A stretch of 64,000 nt of DNA from Rhodospirillales bacterium (GTDB taxonomy: Bacteria; Pseudomonadota; Alphaproteobacteria; Acetobacterales; Acetobacteraceae). Shown piece after piece: positions 51,261 through 61,000 of the stretch. Numbering within the stretch: the stretch's first letter is position 1; each line of letters starts with the position of its first letter. The stretch spans positions 1 to 64,000 of the forward strand of contig JANXTF010000034.1 of assembly GCA_025352565.1 (NCBI GenBank), in the 5' to 3' direction. The notes under the pieces are model-generated. The model was not told where the DNA came from and ran no database searches. It saw only the letters and a list, made by a program, of their open reading frames with translations. Both the position numbers and the translations under genes were made by a program.

Positions 51261-52061
51261 TTATCGTGCAGGTTTCTCGTGAGCGGCAATCCGCTCGACG
51301 AAATCCGCGATCGCGTCCATCGCCGGTGCGGGGGATTCAAGGTGTGGTGCGTGACCGGCGCCCGCGAGCATCACGGTTTCGACCGGGCAATAGGCCGCGT
51401 CTTCGGCGAACCGCGGCTGGTCCAGGCTGCCATACATATCCTCCGTGCCCTGGATTTGCAGGATGGGAACACGGATATGGGCGATATGGCCGTGCAGGTC
51501 GAGGACCGCCGGGAAGCCGGGGTTGAGCCAGGCGCCGTTCCAGCCATGGAACAATTCGTCCACGCCGTCGTGGTGACGCGCCATGCGTTGCCGAAGGCCG
51601 CCCTCCTCGTAGGCGACCCGTGCCGCCGCGATGGCGGCGACCGTCACGGTTTCGACGAAATAATGCGGCGCGATCAGGACGAGTCCGCGCACCCGTGGGT
51701 CCCATGTGCCGCCTGCGTACAGCGCGGCGATGGTGGCGCCATCGGAGTGGCCGACGAGTATCGCACGGCCAATGCCGGCCGCGTCCAGAACCCTGCCCAC
51801 GACGCGTTCCGCTTCGAGGTGCAGGTAATTCAAGGGACGGGGCGAGGGTGCGAGGCCCGATCTCCCGTGTCCCGCACGGGACCAGGCGAAAACGCCCAGG
51901 CCGGTGCGCGCCGCGAGCCTGGCCGGAAAATCGCGCCACAGGCCGACCGAGCCGAGGCCCTCGTGGAGAAGCACCAAGGTCGGGTCGGACTCACAACCCC
52001 ACCAGCACGCCTCCAGGGCAATGCCGTCAATATCCAGGATCAGTCGGGTTTCAGAGATCAT
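51261..52061 (-). CDS. Alpha/beta hydrolase of the box region
   Basis: A 266-residue cytoplasmic alpha/beta hydrolase. The oxyanion region is LVLLHEGLGSVGLWRDFP, the nucleophile elbow is LVGHSDGATIAALYA with serine, the acid is in QGTEDMYG, and the histidine is in AGAGHAPHLESP. Alpha/beta hydrolases are frequent in box clusters and may relieve CoA-thioester or lactone dead ends. It lies 65 bases upstream of boxC on the same strand. Its ATG directly follows the T-tract of a strong terminator and has no clear ribosome binding site, so expression may be low or leaderless. Confidence 0.82.
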   Translation of the reverse strand: MISETRLILDIDGIALEACWWGCESDPTLVLLHEGLGSVGLWRDFPARLAARTGLGVFAWSRAGHGRSGLAPSPRPLNYLHLEAERVVGRVLDAAGIGRAILVGHSDGATIAALYAGGTWDPRVRGLVLIAPHYFVETVTVAAIAAARVAYEEGGLRQRMARHHDGVDELFHGWNGAWLNPGFPAVLDLHGHIAHIRVPILQIQGTEDMYGSLDQPRFAEDAAYCPVETVMLAGAGHAPHLESPAPAMDAIADFVERIAAHEKPAR

Positions 52062-52063
52062 CG

Positions 52064-52109
52064 AAAAGACGGCATTGCCGCCGGCCTGACCGGGCCGGCG
52101 GCAATGCCG
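52064..52109 (-). terminator. Intrinsic terminator after the helix-hairpin-helix gene
   Basis: A perfect 17-bp stem: arms 52070-52086 and 52093-52109, with loop TGACCG. On the minus strand it is followed by TCTTTTC. It lies ten bases after the stop of the gene at 52120-52677, so it should end that transcript. The next gene's ATG begins three bases after the T-tract. Confidence 0.88.
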
Positions 52110-52119
52110 CGGCGTATCG

Positions 52120-52677
52120 TCAGCTCGCGGTGATCTGCGTCTTGATCTTGTTGTAGACGCTCATCGGCAGGACCTTCTTGCTCACCAGTTCGTCCGTGGT
52201 CTTGTACGGGCGCATCTTGATGATCTTGGCGGCACGTGACTTGCCGATCTGCGGCACCTTGTCGAGTTCGGAGGCGCTCGCGGTGTTGATGTTGGTCATC
52301 GACATCGCGGGCATCGCGGTGCTGCTGGTGGCCGGCATCGCTCCAGTGGACGACATCGCACCGGTGGCCGGCATCGACGACGCGGGCATGGCCGGCCCTG
52401 GGCGGGTTCCCGTGGCGTAGGAGCCGTTGGTGGTCGTGGTGACGTTGCCGTTCGGCGCGGAACCGATGCCGGCCGGCGCACCAGGGATGCCGACGGAGCC
52501 GCGGGCCGCGGGAACCACCGTTGTGGTAGAGCCGCCGCTGCTGGTCGTGGTGGTGATGTTGCCGTTCGGCGCAGAGCCGATGCCGGCCGGCGCCGGGGCG
52601 GGGGACACCTGCGCGAATGCGGGCGCCGCGATCATCGTGCCGCAGAGCAGGGCCACGGCGAGTTGTTTGAGCTTCAT
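52120..52677 (-). CDS. Secreted helix-hairpin-helix protein (ComEA-like)
   Basis: A 185-residue protein with a signal peptide (MKLKQLAVALLCGTMIAAPA). A low-complexity middle contains two copies of AGIGSAPNGN followed by TTTT, then a Met/Pro/Ala/Ser-rich stretch. The C-terminal 60 residues are a helix-hairpin-helix domain of the ComEA/T2SS-K type: NINTASASELDKVPQIGKSR then a second unit. Such periplasmic domains bind DNA in competence or act as structural modules. No competence genes are nearby. A 41-bp DNA direct repeat (52439-52479, 52553-52593) encodes the duplicated middle. Confidence 0.78.
   Translation of the reverse strand: MKLKQLAVALLCGTMIAAPAFAQVSPAPAPAGIGSAPNGNITTTTSSGGSTTTVVPAARGSVGIPGAPAGIGSAPNGNVTTTTNGSYATGTRPGPAMPASSMPATGAMSSTGAMPATSSTAMPAMSMTNINTASASELDKVPQIGKSRAAKIIKMRPYKTTDELVSKKVLPMSVYNKIKTQITAS
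52439..52593 (-). repeat. 41-bp direct repeat inside the helix-hairpin-helix gene
   Basis: Copies at 52439-52479 and 52553-52593 differ at only a few positions, beginning GTGA(C/T)GTTGCCGTTCGGCGC. They encode the repeated AGIGSAPNGN segment. It reflects internal duplication of the flexible linker and could vary in copy number between strains. Confidence 0.85.
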
Positions 52678-52818
52678 GTGGGGCTTCCTATGGGGTCGGG
52701 GTCGATTCGCGGAACACGGTCGTTCCGGACACAGTGAGTCTGGCCCCGACAGCGCGGCGGGACAATGACAGGTTTGCGGCAAGCGTGTGTCTCACGTGGT
52801 GGTGATGAGAAAAATGCC

Positions 52819-54027
52819 TCAAACGATGCCCCGCGCCCGTAAATCGACCATGTCGAGGCCACCCAACGCCCCCAGCACCTCGTCGGTATGGGCGCCGAGC
52901 AACGGCGGGGGGATGCGGTAATCGGCCGGCGTCTCGCTCAACCGCACCGGATTGGCGATCACCCGCACCCCATCCGGCGAGGCCGCATGGGGCATCGTGA
53001 CCACGGTGTTGCGCGCGATCACCTGGGGGTCGGCGAAGACTTCGGCGAGCGTGTTGATCGGGCCGCAGCCGATTTTCAGGGCCTCCAGCGCCGCCACCCA
53101 ATCGGTCGTAGGGCGGGTGCGCATGACCGGCGTGAGGGTGTCGGTCACCAATTGGCGGTTGCCGACGCGGGCCGCGTTGGTGGCGAAGCGTTCATCCTCC
53201 AGCAGATGGGCCAGGCCGGTGTTCTGGCAGAACCGCGCGAAGGTCGGATCGTTGCCGATCGACAGCACGATGTAGCCGTCGGCCGTCGGAAACACCTGGT
53301 AGGGCACGATGTTGGGGTGCTGGTTGCCCAGGCGGACCGGGTTCTCGTTGGTGGCGAGGTAGTTCATGCCCTGGTTGGCAAGCCAGGCGACATGGGTGTC
53401 GAGCATGCCGATATCGATCTGCTGTCCCTGCCCTGTCGCGTCGCGGTGGCGCAAGGCCGCAAGGATGCCGATGCAGCCATACAGGCCCGCGAACAAATCG
53501 GCCACCGGCACGCCGACCTTCTGCGGCAGCCCGTTCGGCTCCCCGGTCAGGCTCATCACGCCGCCCATCGCCTGGATCAGGCTGTCATAGCCGGGGCGCG
53601 GCGCGTAGGGGCCGGTCTGGCCGAAGCCGGTGATCGAGCAATAGACGAGGCGGGGATAGGCCGCGTGAAGCTGCGTGTAGCCGAGGCCGTACTTGGCGAG
53701 CGCCCCGACCTTGAAGTTCTCCACGAGCATGTCGCAATCGGCCAGCAGGCGGTGCGCGATGGCCTGCCCCTCGGGGGTGGCGATATCCAGGGTCACGGAT
53801 TTCTTGTTGCGGTTCACGCCGACGAAATAGGCGCTCTCTTGCGTGCCGGGCATGTGCGGCGGCGCGAAGCCGCGCGTGTCGTCGCCGCTGCCGGGCTTCT
53901 CGATCTTGATGATGTCCGCCCCGAGATCGCCCAGCATCTGCGTGCAGGTGGGCCCGGCGAGCACGCGGGTGAGGTCGAACACCCGCAGCCCCTTCAGCGG
54001 GCCGGTCGGGGTCTGGTCTGAGGTCAT
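52819..54027 (-). CDS. Class III (CaiB/BaiF) CoA-transferase
   Basis: A 402-residue CoA-transferase that moves CoA between acyl groups. Family features: GLRVFDLTRVLAGPTCTQML with the CoA-binding arginine, ADIIKIEKPGSGDDTRGF, VNRNKKSVTLDI, and the catalytic aspartate at about residue 177 in GVPVADLFAG. It is divergent from the aldehyde dehydrogenase gene with a 71-base gap. It could activate an aromatic or dicarboxylic acid for the catabolic region around the box operon, but the substrate is not readable. Confidence 0.92.
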   Translation of the reverse strand: MTSDQTPTGPLKGLRVFDLTRVLAGPTCTQMLGDLGADIIKIEKPGSGDDTRGFAPPHMPGTQESAYFVGVNRNKKSVTLDIATPEGQAIAHRLLADCDMLVENFKVGALAKYGLGYTQLHAAYPRLVYCSITGFGQTGPYAPRPGYDSLIQAMGGVMSLTGEPNGLPQKVGVPVADLFAGLYGCIGILAALRHRDATGQGQQIDIGMLDTHVAWLANQGMNYLATNENPVRLGNQHPNIVPYQVFPTADGYIVLSIGNDPTFARFCQNTGLAHLLEDERFATNAARVGNRQLVTDTLTPVMRTRPTTDWVAALEALKIGCGPINTLAEVFADPQVIARNTVVTMPHAASPDGVRVIANPVRLSETPADYRIPPPLLGAHTDEVLGALGGLDMVDLRARGIV

Positions 54028-54098
54028 GTTGTGCTCGCGTTCGGTTGGATTTTCATGGACAGCCGCTTATAGGTCTGCCGTCCATGGAGGAAAACCCG

Positions 54099-55613
54099 AT
54101 GCTCGATACCGTGCAGGCCGCCACGCCCATGAAGCCGTCTCTCGATGAGAAGGCCCTGGCCCGCGCGCTATCGGGCCACCACTTCATCGGCGGCCGGTTC
54201 GTGGCGCCACGTTCGGGCACCAGCTTCGCCGTGGTGAACCCTGCCACAGGCCACGAAGTCGCCCGCGCGGCCGAAGGCGACGCCGACGACGTCGATGCCG
54301 CCGTGCAGGATGCCGCGCGGGCGCAGAAGGAATGGGCCAGGATGCCGGCCCGCAAGCGCGGCGCGCTGGTGGCGCAATGCGCCGGCGTGATCCGCGAGCA
54401 TGTCGAGGAGCTGGCGCGCCTGATCGCGCTCGAAACCGGCAAGGCGCTGCGGACGGAAAGCCGCGTCGAGGCCAACACGGTGGCCGACGTCCTGGAGTTC
54501 TTCGGCGGCCTGGGCAGCGAGTTGAAGGGCGAGAGCGTGCCGTTCGCGCCCGGCGTCCTGAGCGTGACCGTGCGTGAGCCGCTCGGCGTGGTGGGTGCGA
54601 TCATCCCGTGGAATGTCCCGCTGCTGCTGATGTCGCTGAAGATCGCGCCCGCCTTGGTCGCCGGCAACACCGTGGTGGTGAAGTCGGCCGAGGAAGCGCC
54701 GCTGACGGTGCTGCGGATCTGCGAGCTCATGGCCCGCGTGCTGCCCGCCGGCTGCTTCAACATGCTGTCAGGCTTCGGGCCGGAATGCGGAGCGCCGCTG
54801 GTGGCCCACCCCAAGGTGCGCAAGGTGACGTTCACCGGCAGCGTCGAGGTCGGCCGGATCGTGGCGAAGGCGGCCGCCGAGAGGCTGATCCCGACCACGC
54901 TCGAACTTGGCGGCAAAAGCCCGATGTTGATATTCGCCGACTGCGATTTCGAGGCCACGCTGGCCGGAGCGGTCACCTCGATGCGCTTCACCCGCCAGGG
55001 CCAGAGCTGCACGGCCGCGAGCCGCATCTATGTGGAACGCCCGATTTTCGACCGCTTCGTGGCCGAGCTCGCCAAGCGTGTGGACGCGATGGTGATGGGC
55101 GATCCGCTGGACGAAAAGACCGATATCGGCACCATCATCAGCACCGAGCAGCTCGCCAAGGTGCGCGGCTTCATCGACGAGGGCTGCGCCACGGCGGGTG
55201 CCACCGGCCGCGCGTGCTCGGCCATGCCGACCGATCCGGCGCTGGCGAACGGCCTGTTCATCCAGCCGCACATCTTCACCGGGCTGTCGAATGACAGCCG
55301 ACTGGTGCGGCAGGAGATCTTCGGGCCGGTAACCTGCGTGTTCCCGTTCGACGATGTCGAGACGGTGCTGGCCGAGGCGAATGACAGCGAATACGGCCTT
55401 GCCGCCTCCGTGTGGACCAACAACCTTAAGGTCGGGCTGGATCTGGCGCACCGGCTGGAGGCAGGGCTCGTGCAGATCAACCAGAATCTGGTGGTGCAGG
55501 CGAACCTGTCCTATGGCGGCGTGAAAAGCTCGGGGCTGGGCAAAGAGGCGAGCCTGGAATCCATGCTCGAACACTTCATGCACAAGAAGACCATTATGGT
55601 GAAATACACCTGA
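54099..55613 (+). CDS. NAD(P)-dependent aldehyde dehydrogenase
   Basis: A 504-residue aldehyde dehydrogenase. Cofactor and active-site motifs: IIPWNVPLLLMSLKIAPALV, FTGSVEVGRIVAKAAAE, general base glutamate in LELGGKSPMLIF, and the nucleophilic cysteine in RQGQSCTAASRIYVE. GGAGG eight bases before the ATG at 54099 supports that start over upstream ATGs. It might oxidise an aldehyde formed near the box pathway, such as 3,4-dehydroadipyl semialdehyde, although the known BoxD is a different family member, so this is inference. Confidence 0.9.
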   Translation: MLDTVQAATPMKPSLDEKALARALSGHHFIGGRFVAPRSGTSFAVVNPATGHEVARAAEGDADDVDAAVQDAARAQKEWARMPARKRGALVAQCAGVIREHVEELARLIALETGKALRTESRVEANTVADVLEFFGGLGSELKGESVPFAPGVLSVTVREPLGVVGAIIPWNVPLLLMSLKIAPALVAGNTVVVKSAEEAPLTVLRICELMARVLPAGCFNMLSGFGPECGAPLVAHPKVRKVTFTGSVEVGRIVAKAAAERLIPTTLELGGKSPMLIFADCDFEATLAGAVTSMRFTRQGQSCTAASRIYVERPIFDRFVAELAKRVDAMVMGDPLDEKTDIGTIISTEQLAKVRGFIDEGCATAGATGRACSAMPTDPALANGLFIQPHIFTGLSNDSRLVRQEIFGPVTCVFPFDDVETVLAEANDSEYGLAASVWTNNLKVGLDLAHRLEAGLVQINQNLVVQANLSYGGVKSSGLGKEASLESMLEHFMHKKTIMVKYT

Positions 55614-55637
55614 ACTCCCCCGGAGACCGACCTGGCG

Positions 55638-56354
55638 TCAGCGTCCTTGACGCCGGCGCCAGTCGGCGAATGCAATGAGGTTGGCCTCGTCGGTGGGGGG
55701 ATAGAGGCCGAAGGTCTTCTGCCCGCCCCGCACCTGCTCGATCACGAAATCCTCGAACACCGTCATCTCGACCGCCTCGGCGGCGATTTCGTCCGCGATT
55801 TCGGCGGGGATGACGATCACGCCGTCGGCGTCGCCCACGATGACGTCACCCGGAAACACCGGCGCGTCGCCGCAGCCGATCGGCACGTTGATGTCGATGG
55901 CCTGATGGAGCGTAAGGTTGGTGGGCGCCGAGGGGCGGCTGTGAAAGGAGGGCATGTCCAGCAGCGCGATTTCGGCGGAGTCGCGAAAGCCGCCATCGGT
56001 CACCATGCCTGCGACGCCGCGCACCATCAGCCGGGTGGCGAGGATGCCGCCGGCCGACGCGGCGCGCGGGTTCTTGCGGCTGTCCATGACCAGCACGGCG
56101 CCGCCCGGACATTCCTCGACGGCGCGCCGCTGGGGATGGCTGTGGTCGCGGAACACCGTCATTGGGTTGAGGTCTTCCCGCGCCGGAATGTAGCGCAGCG
56201 TGAAGGCCGCCCCGACCATGCTGCCGCCGCGCGGCAGGCTGAGTGGACGGACGTCCTGGATCATCTGGCCGCGGAGTCCGCGCTTGTAGAGGGCGCTGGC
56301 CAGGGTGGCGGTACTGACCCCGCGCAGCTTGTCGCGAGTGGACGTGCTCAACAT
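55638..56354 (-). CDS. RraA/HMG aldolase-like family protein
   Basis: A 238-residue protein of the RraA-like fold (4-hydroxy-4-methyl-2-oxoglutarate aldolase / regulator of RNase E superfamily). Recognisable parts are STATLASALYKRGLRGQMIQ, the Gly/Asp-containing GMVTDGGFRDS, and DVIVGDADGVIVIPAEIADE. Catalytic versions bind a divalent metal through a DxxxD or R motif in this region; activity cannot be confirmed. It is convergent with the aldehyde dehydrogenase and lies 93 bases downstream of the decarboxylase gene in the same direction. Confidence 0.85.
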   Translation of the reverse strand: MLSTSTRDKLRGVSTATLASALYKRGLRGQMIQDVRPLSLPRGGSMVGAAFTLRYIPAREDLNPMTVFRDHSHPQRRAVEECPGGAVLVMDSRKNPRAASAGGILATRLMVRGVAGMVTDGGFRDSAEIALLDMPSFHSRPSAPTNLTLHQAIDINVPIGCGDAPVFPGDVIVGDADGVIVIPAEIADEIAAEAVEMTVFEDFVIEQVRGGQKTFGLYPPTDEANLIAFADWRRRQGR

Positions 56355-56447
56355 CGGCGTCGCTTTCCCGGTGGTTGGGGAGACATCAAGCCTGCTTATA
56401 CCGCGGACGGCTTCGGTCGAGATGAAGCGCCTCTCGCCCCGAGGTAA

Positions 56448-57890
56448 TCAAGCCCGGTCTGGCCGCGACTCGTCCAACAATCCGTCAGCAGCCGCCCGCA
56501 TCGCCTCCCAAACGAACGCCACGTCCGCCGCCTCGGTCGGCAGCGCGCCGATCGACACACGCACCATCCAGCGTCCATCGAGCATCGCGGGCGTGAGATA
56601 CGCGGCCCCGGAGCGGTTGACCGCCTCGGCCCATGCCCTGGTATGGCGGTCGAGTGCCTCGCCCTCGATGCCGGGCGGCTCGTGGCGGATGCACACGGTT
56701 TGCAGCGGCACCGGCGCCAGCACCCGCCATCCGGGTTCGGACGCCACCTGCCCGGCCAGCATCCGGGCATTCGCCAGGTCGCGCCGCAGCCGCGCCTGCA
56801 GCCCGGCCACGCCCTGTTCGCGGATGAGGAACCACAGTTTGAGCGCCCGGAAGCGGCGGCCCAGCGGAATGCCCCAGTCGCGGAGATTCTTCACCTGGCC
56901 GTCCACCGGGGATTGCAGGAAGCTCGGGTTGGTGGACATCACGCGCATCAGGTGCCCGGGGTCGCGCACGTAGTACAGCGAGCAGTCGAACGGAGCACCG
57001 AGCCATTTATGCGCGTTGATGACGAGGCTGTCCGCCGCCTCCACGCCGTGCCACATCCAACGGCACTCAGGCAGGATCATCGCGCTTCCGGCCATGGCCG
57101 CGTCCAGATGCAGCCATATCCCGTGGCGCCCGGCGATCTCGGCGATGGCCGCCACCGGGTCGAGCGCTGTGGTGGCCGTGGTGCCGGTGGTGGCCACGAT
57201 GGCGCATGGCACGATGCCGGCGGCGAGGTCGGTCTCGATCATAGCCGCGAGAGCCTCGGGGCACATGGCGTACGCGGCGTCGAACGGCACCAGGCGCAGA
57301 TTGTCGCGGCCGAAGCCGGCCAGCAGCGCCGCCTTGTCCACTGAACTGTGGCTGTGGGCGCAGACATAGACGGCCAGCGGACGCGGCTCGGCCTGAAGAC
57401 CGCCGCGCGACAAGGCGTAGCCGGTGGCGCGTTCGCGGGCGCAGATCAGCGCCACCAGCGTGCTGGTGGAGGCGGTGTCCTGGATCACGCCGCTCCAGGC
57501 CGACGACAGGCCGGTCATCTGGCGGACCCAGTCGGTGACGACCTCCTCGATCTCGGTCAGGGCGGGGCTGGATTGCCACGACAGGCCAAGCACGCCGAGG
57601 CCGGTGCTGACCAGGTCGCCCAGCATGCCGGCGCGCAGCGCGTTGGCGGGGAAGTAGCCGAAGAAGCGTGGGTGCTGCCAGTGCGAGAGCCCCGGCACGA
57701 CCAGCCGGTCGAGGTCGGCGATGACCTCGGCGAACGCTTCCGGCTGATCGGGCGGACTCGCGGGCAGCGCGTCACGGATCTCGCCAGGGCGGGTCCTCGC
57801 CATCACCGGGCGCATGTTCATGTCGGTTTGATGATCGGCAAGCCAATCGATCAGAACGTGGCCATAGCGGCGAAACTCATCAGGGTTCAT
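56448..57890 (-). CDS. PLP-dependent aromatic/amino-acid decarboxylase (group II)
   Basis: A 480-residue PLP decarboxylase of the aromatic-L-amino-acid decarboxylase group. Markers are FGYFPANALRAGMLGDLVST, the PLP phosphate region TASTSTLVALICARERATG, HLDAAMAGSAMILPECR, and the Schiff-base lysine in INAHKWLGAPFDCSLYY. It makes an amine such as tryptamine, tyramine or phenethylamine from an amino acid. Length and blocks fit plant/animal-like TDC/AADC relatives common in soil bacteria. It is divergent from the SNF2 gene across 144 bases. Confidence 0.9.
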   Translation of the reverse strand: MNPDEFRRYGHVLIDWLADHQTDMNMRPVMARTRPGEIRDALPASPPDQPEAFAEVIADLDRLVVPGLSHWQHPRFFGYFPANALRAGMLGDLVSTGLGVLGLSWQSSPALTEIEEVVTDWVRQMTGLSSAWSGVIQDTASTSTLVALICARERATGYALSRGGLQAEPRPLAVYVCAHSHSSVDKAALLAGFGRDNLRLVPFDAAYAMCPEALAAMIETDLAAGIVPCAIVATTGTTATTALDPVAAIAEIAGRHGIWLHLDAAMAGSAMILPECRWMWHGVEAADSLVINAHKWLGAPFDCSLYYVRDPGHLMRVMSTNPSFLQSPVDGQVKNLRDWGIPLGRRFRALKLWFLIREQGVAGLQARLRRDLANARMLAGQVASEPGWRVLAPVPLQTVCIRHEPPGIEGEALDRHTRAWAEAVNRSGAAYLTPAMLDGRWMVRVSIGALPTEAADVAFVWEAMRAAADGLLDESRPDRA

Positions 57891-58034
57891 AATGGTGGAT
57901 TACCGCAGGCGGGCACGTGCGATCAAACGCGCGGCCTGGGCCCCGTCCCTCCTATTCGACGGAACTTCATGACGCGCCAGTGATTGGCGGGCCGTGAGCC
58001 TGTGTTCATGTGTTGGCCAAAGAGTTCTGTCCGT

Positions 58035-61000
58035 ATGTCCACGCCTTATTCCTCCGACGATCTTGGCCGCCTGTTCGACGCGGCGACCCTCACGCGCGGC
58101 CGCACGCTGGTGCTGCTCGGCGCCGTCGAAGTGAAGCTGGCCGGCGACGTGGTGAGCGCCGCCGTGGAGGATCGCGGTGTCAGGCGGACCACGCGGGCCG
58201 AGCCCGCCATCCGCGGGCGGCGCGTGGTGTTCGACGCCACCTGCACCTGCCGGAACCCGGCCTGCATTCACGTGGCGGCGACGTTGCTTGGCGCGCTCGA
58301 CCGTTTTCCCGCGCTGCGCGCGACCGAGCAGAAGAGCCTGTTCGAGAAGCTCGGCGGCACGGCGCCGGCGGAACGGCGCCTGGTGATCTTCGACCTGGAG
58401 CCCGGGCGGGCGCCGGATGCCTGCTTCGTGACGACCTCGACCGTGGGCGAGCGCGGCGGCGCACCGGCGGCGACGACTCCGGCCAGGATCGTGGGCGACC
58501 CGACCCACCCCGCCACCTTGGTGGCGGTCGCGCGGCTGCTGGGCGCGGGCGACGCCTCGCGCACCGGGGTTTCCACCGCCGATGTGCCCGAATTGCTGCC
58601 GCTGCTCGCCCGATCCGGGCGGGCGCGCTGGGCGGCGACGGGCAAGACGCTGGCCGCCGGGGAGGACCGGGTGTTCGACGGCAGCGCGATCCCTCGCCTG
58701 CCGCCGAAATCGGCCATCCTGCTGGGCCGCACCGGACCCTGGTACGTGGATGCCGCGACCGGCAATGTCGGGCGCGTCCGGGTGCGCGCGGCGATCGCGG
58801 CCAAAGCCGCGCCCGCGAAGGCGGAGCGCGGCCGCCGCCAGCCGCTTGCGGTGCGCACGCCAGTCGTCGAGCAGGCGATCATCGAGCATACGCCCACGCC
58901 GATGCTCCGGCTGCGAAAACTGCATTGCCCGGACGATTTCGGCCGGCTGGCATTGCTCGACGCGCTGACGGTGGATTTCGACTATGGCGGCGAGATCACC
59001 TCGGGCGACGACGAACGCCAGTTCGTGCCGTCGGCCACCAAGGGCGGCAGGTCGTTCATCCGGCGCGACCCGGCGGCCGAGGCGTCGGCGTTCGAGATGC
59101 TGAAGCAGGACGGCTTCGTGACCATGCGGGTGGCCGACCCGGCGGCCCCCAAGGGGCGGCGGGTGTTCGTGTACCGGGGCCGCGAGGCCGGCGAGCACTG
59201 GCACCGCTTCGTGTCCGACCGGCTGCCAGCGCTGGAATCGCTTGGCTTTCGCAGCATGATCGACCGCGATTTCGGTCCTCGCCCGGCCCAACGGGTAGGT
59301 GCGTTCGACGTGCGCGTGGCGGATGCCATGAAGGGCAGCTTCTCGCTCGATTTCGGCATCGAGATCGAGGGCGTGCGCTGCCCGCTGCTGCCGATATTGA
59401 GCCATCTGCATGCGCGCGGCGGCATCGACAACGCGCAGATCGTCGGCGACGACCTCATCACCAGCCTCGCGGACGGTCGGGTGGTGAAGCTGCCCGCCGA
59501 ACGCATCCGGCGCCTGCTGTCGATCATGGGCGACCTGATCGAGGCGGCCGGACGCACCGGGGACGCGACCATCGTGCTGCCCGAGGCGGAAGCCCCCACG
59601 GTGCTGGAACTGGAGGAGGTGCTGGCGACGCGCTGGCAGAACGCGGCCGCGATCGAGAGTTACGTGGCCCGCTTCCGCGCCGACCCGAACATCGTGCCCG
59701 TGGTGGTGCCGGCGGCCTTCAAGGCGACGCTTCGCCCGTATCAACAACAGGGCGTGGACTGGCTGCAGCATCTGATGGCGCACCGGCTGGGCGGGTTCCT
59801 CGCCGACGACATGGGCCTGGGCAAGACCGCGCAGACCATCGCCCACATCGCCGTCGAGCACGCGGCCGGGCGGCTGGACCGCCCTGCCCTCATCGTGCTT
59901 CCGACCAGCCTGATCCCCAACTGGATCGCGGAGCTGGGCAAGTTCGCCCCCTATCTGCGGTCGGTCGTGCTGCACGGCATGGAGCGGCACCAGAAGCGCG
60001 AGAACCTCGATGGCTACGACGTGGTCATCACCACCTACACCGTGCTCGCCCGCGACATCGCCATGATGAAGGCGATGGAGTGGCACATCGTGGTGCTGGA
60101 CGAGGCGCAGGCGATCAAGAGCCCCGACGCCAAGACCACGCGGGCCGTCGGGCTGCTGCAGGCCCGCCAGCGCGTGTGCCTGTCGGGCACGCCGATCGAG
60201 AACAATCTCGGTGAGCTGTGGTCGCAATTCACCTTCCTGATGCCCGGGCTGCTGGGCGACCGGCGAGGGTTTGCCAAGCGGTTCCGCACGCCGATCGAGA
60301 AGAAGGGCGACGATGTGCGCCGGATGCAGCTGGTGAGCCGCATCCGCCCGTTCATCCTGCGCCGCACCAAATCCGAGGTGGCCACCGAGCTGCCGCCCAA
60401 GCACACCATTTTGCGCCGTATCACGCTGGCGCCGGACCAGCGCGAGCTGTACGAGACCATCCGCCTGACGATGCACGAGAAGGTGCGCGAGCAGGTCGCG
60501 GAAATGAGCCTCGCCCGCAGCCGCATCGTGGTACTCGACGCGCTGCTGAAGCTGCGGCAGGCGTGCTGCGACCCCAGGCTGGTGAAGCTGGCCTCGGCGC
60601 GAACCATCGAGACCTCCAGCAAGCTCGACGATTTGCTGGAAATGCTGGGCGAGATGATCCCCGAGGGCAGGCGCGTCCTGCTGTTCTCGCAGTTCACCTC
60701 GATGCTCGACCTCATCAAGCCGCGGCTGGAGGCCGCCGGCATCGCGTTCGTGGAGCTGCGCGGGGACACGCGGGACCGGGCGGAGCCGGTTCGGGCGTTC
60801 CAGGCGCTCGAGGTGCCGGTGTTCCTTATCAGCCTCAAGGCCGGCGGGCGCGGGCTGAACCTGACAGCCGCCGATACCGTGATCCATTACGACCCGTGGT
60901 GGAACCCGGCGGTCGAGGATCAGGCGTCGGACCGGGCGCATCGCATCGGGCAGACGAAATCTGTGTTCGTCTACAAGATGATCGCCGAGGACACGGTGGA

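Noticed and set aside
54055-54085. Inverted repeat ATGGAC...GTCCAT between the CoA-transferase and aldehyde dehydrogenase genes
   Set aside because: Arms are only six bases with a 19-base spacer, which is expected by chance at this frequency.
55634-55654. Hairpin GGCGTCA/TGACGCC between convergent aldehyde dehydrogenase and RraA-like genes as a terminator
   Set aside because: It is a perfect 7-bp stem but overlaps the RraA-like coding end and has no T-run on either side; too weak to call.
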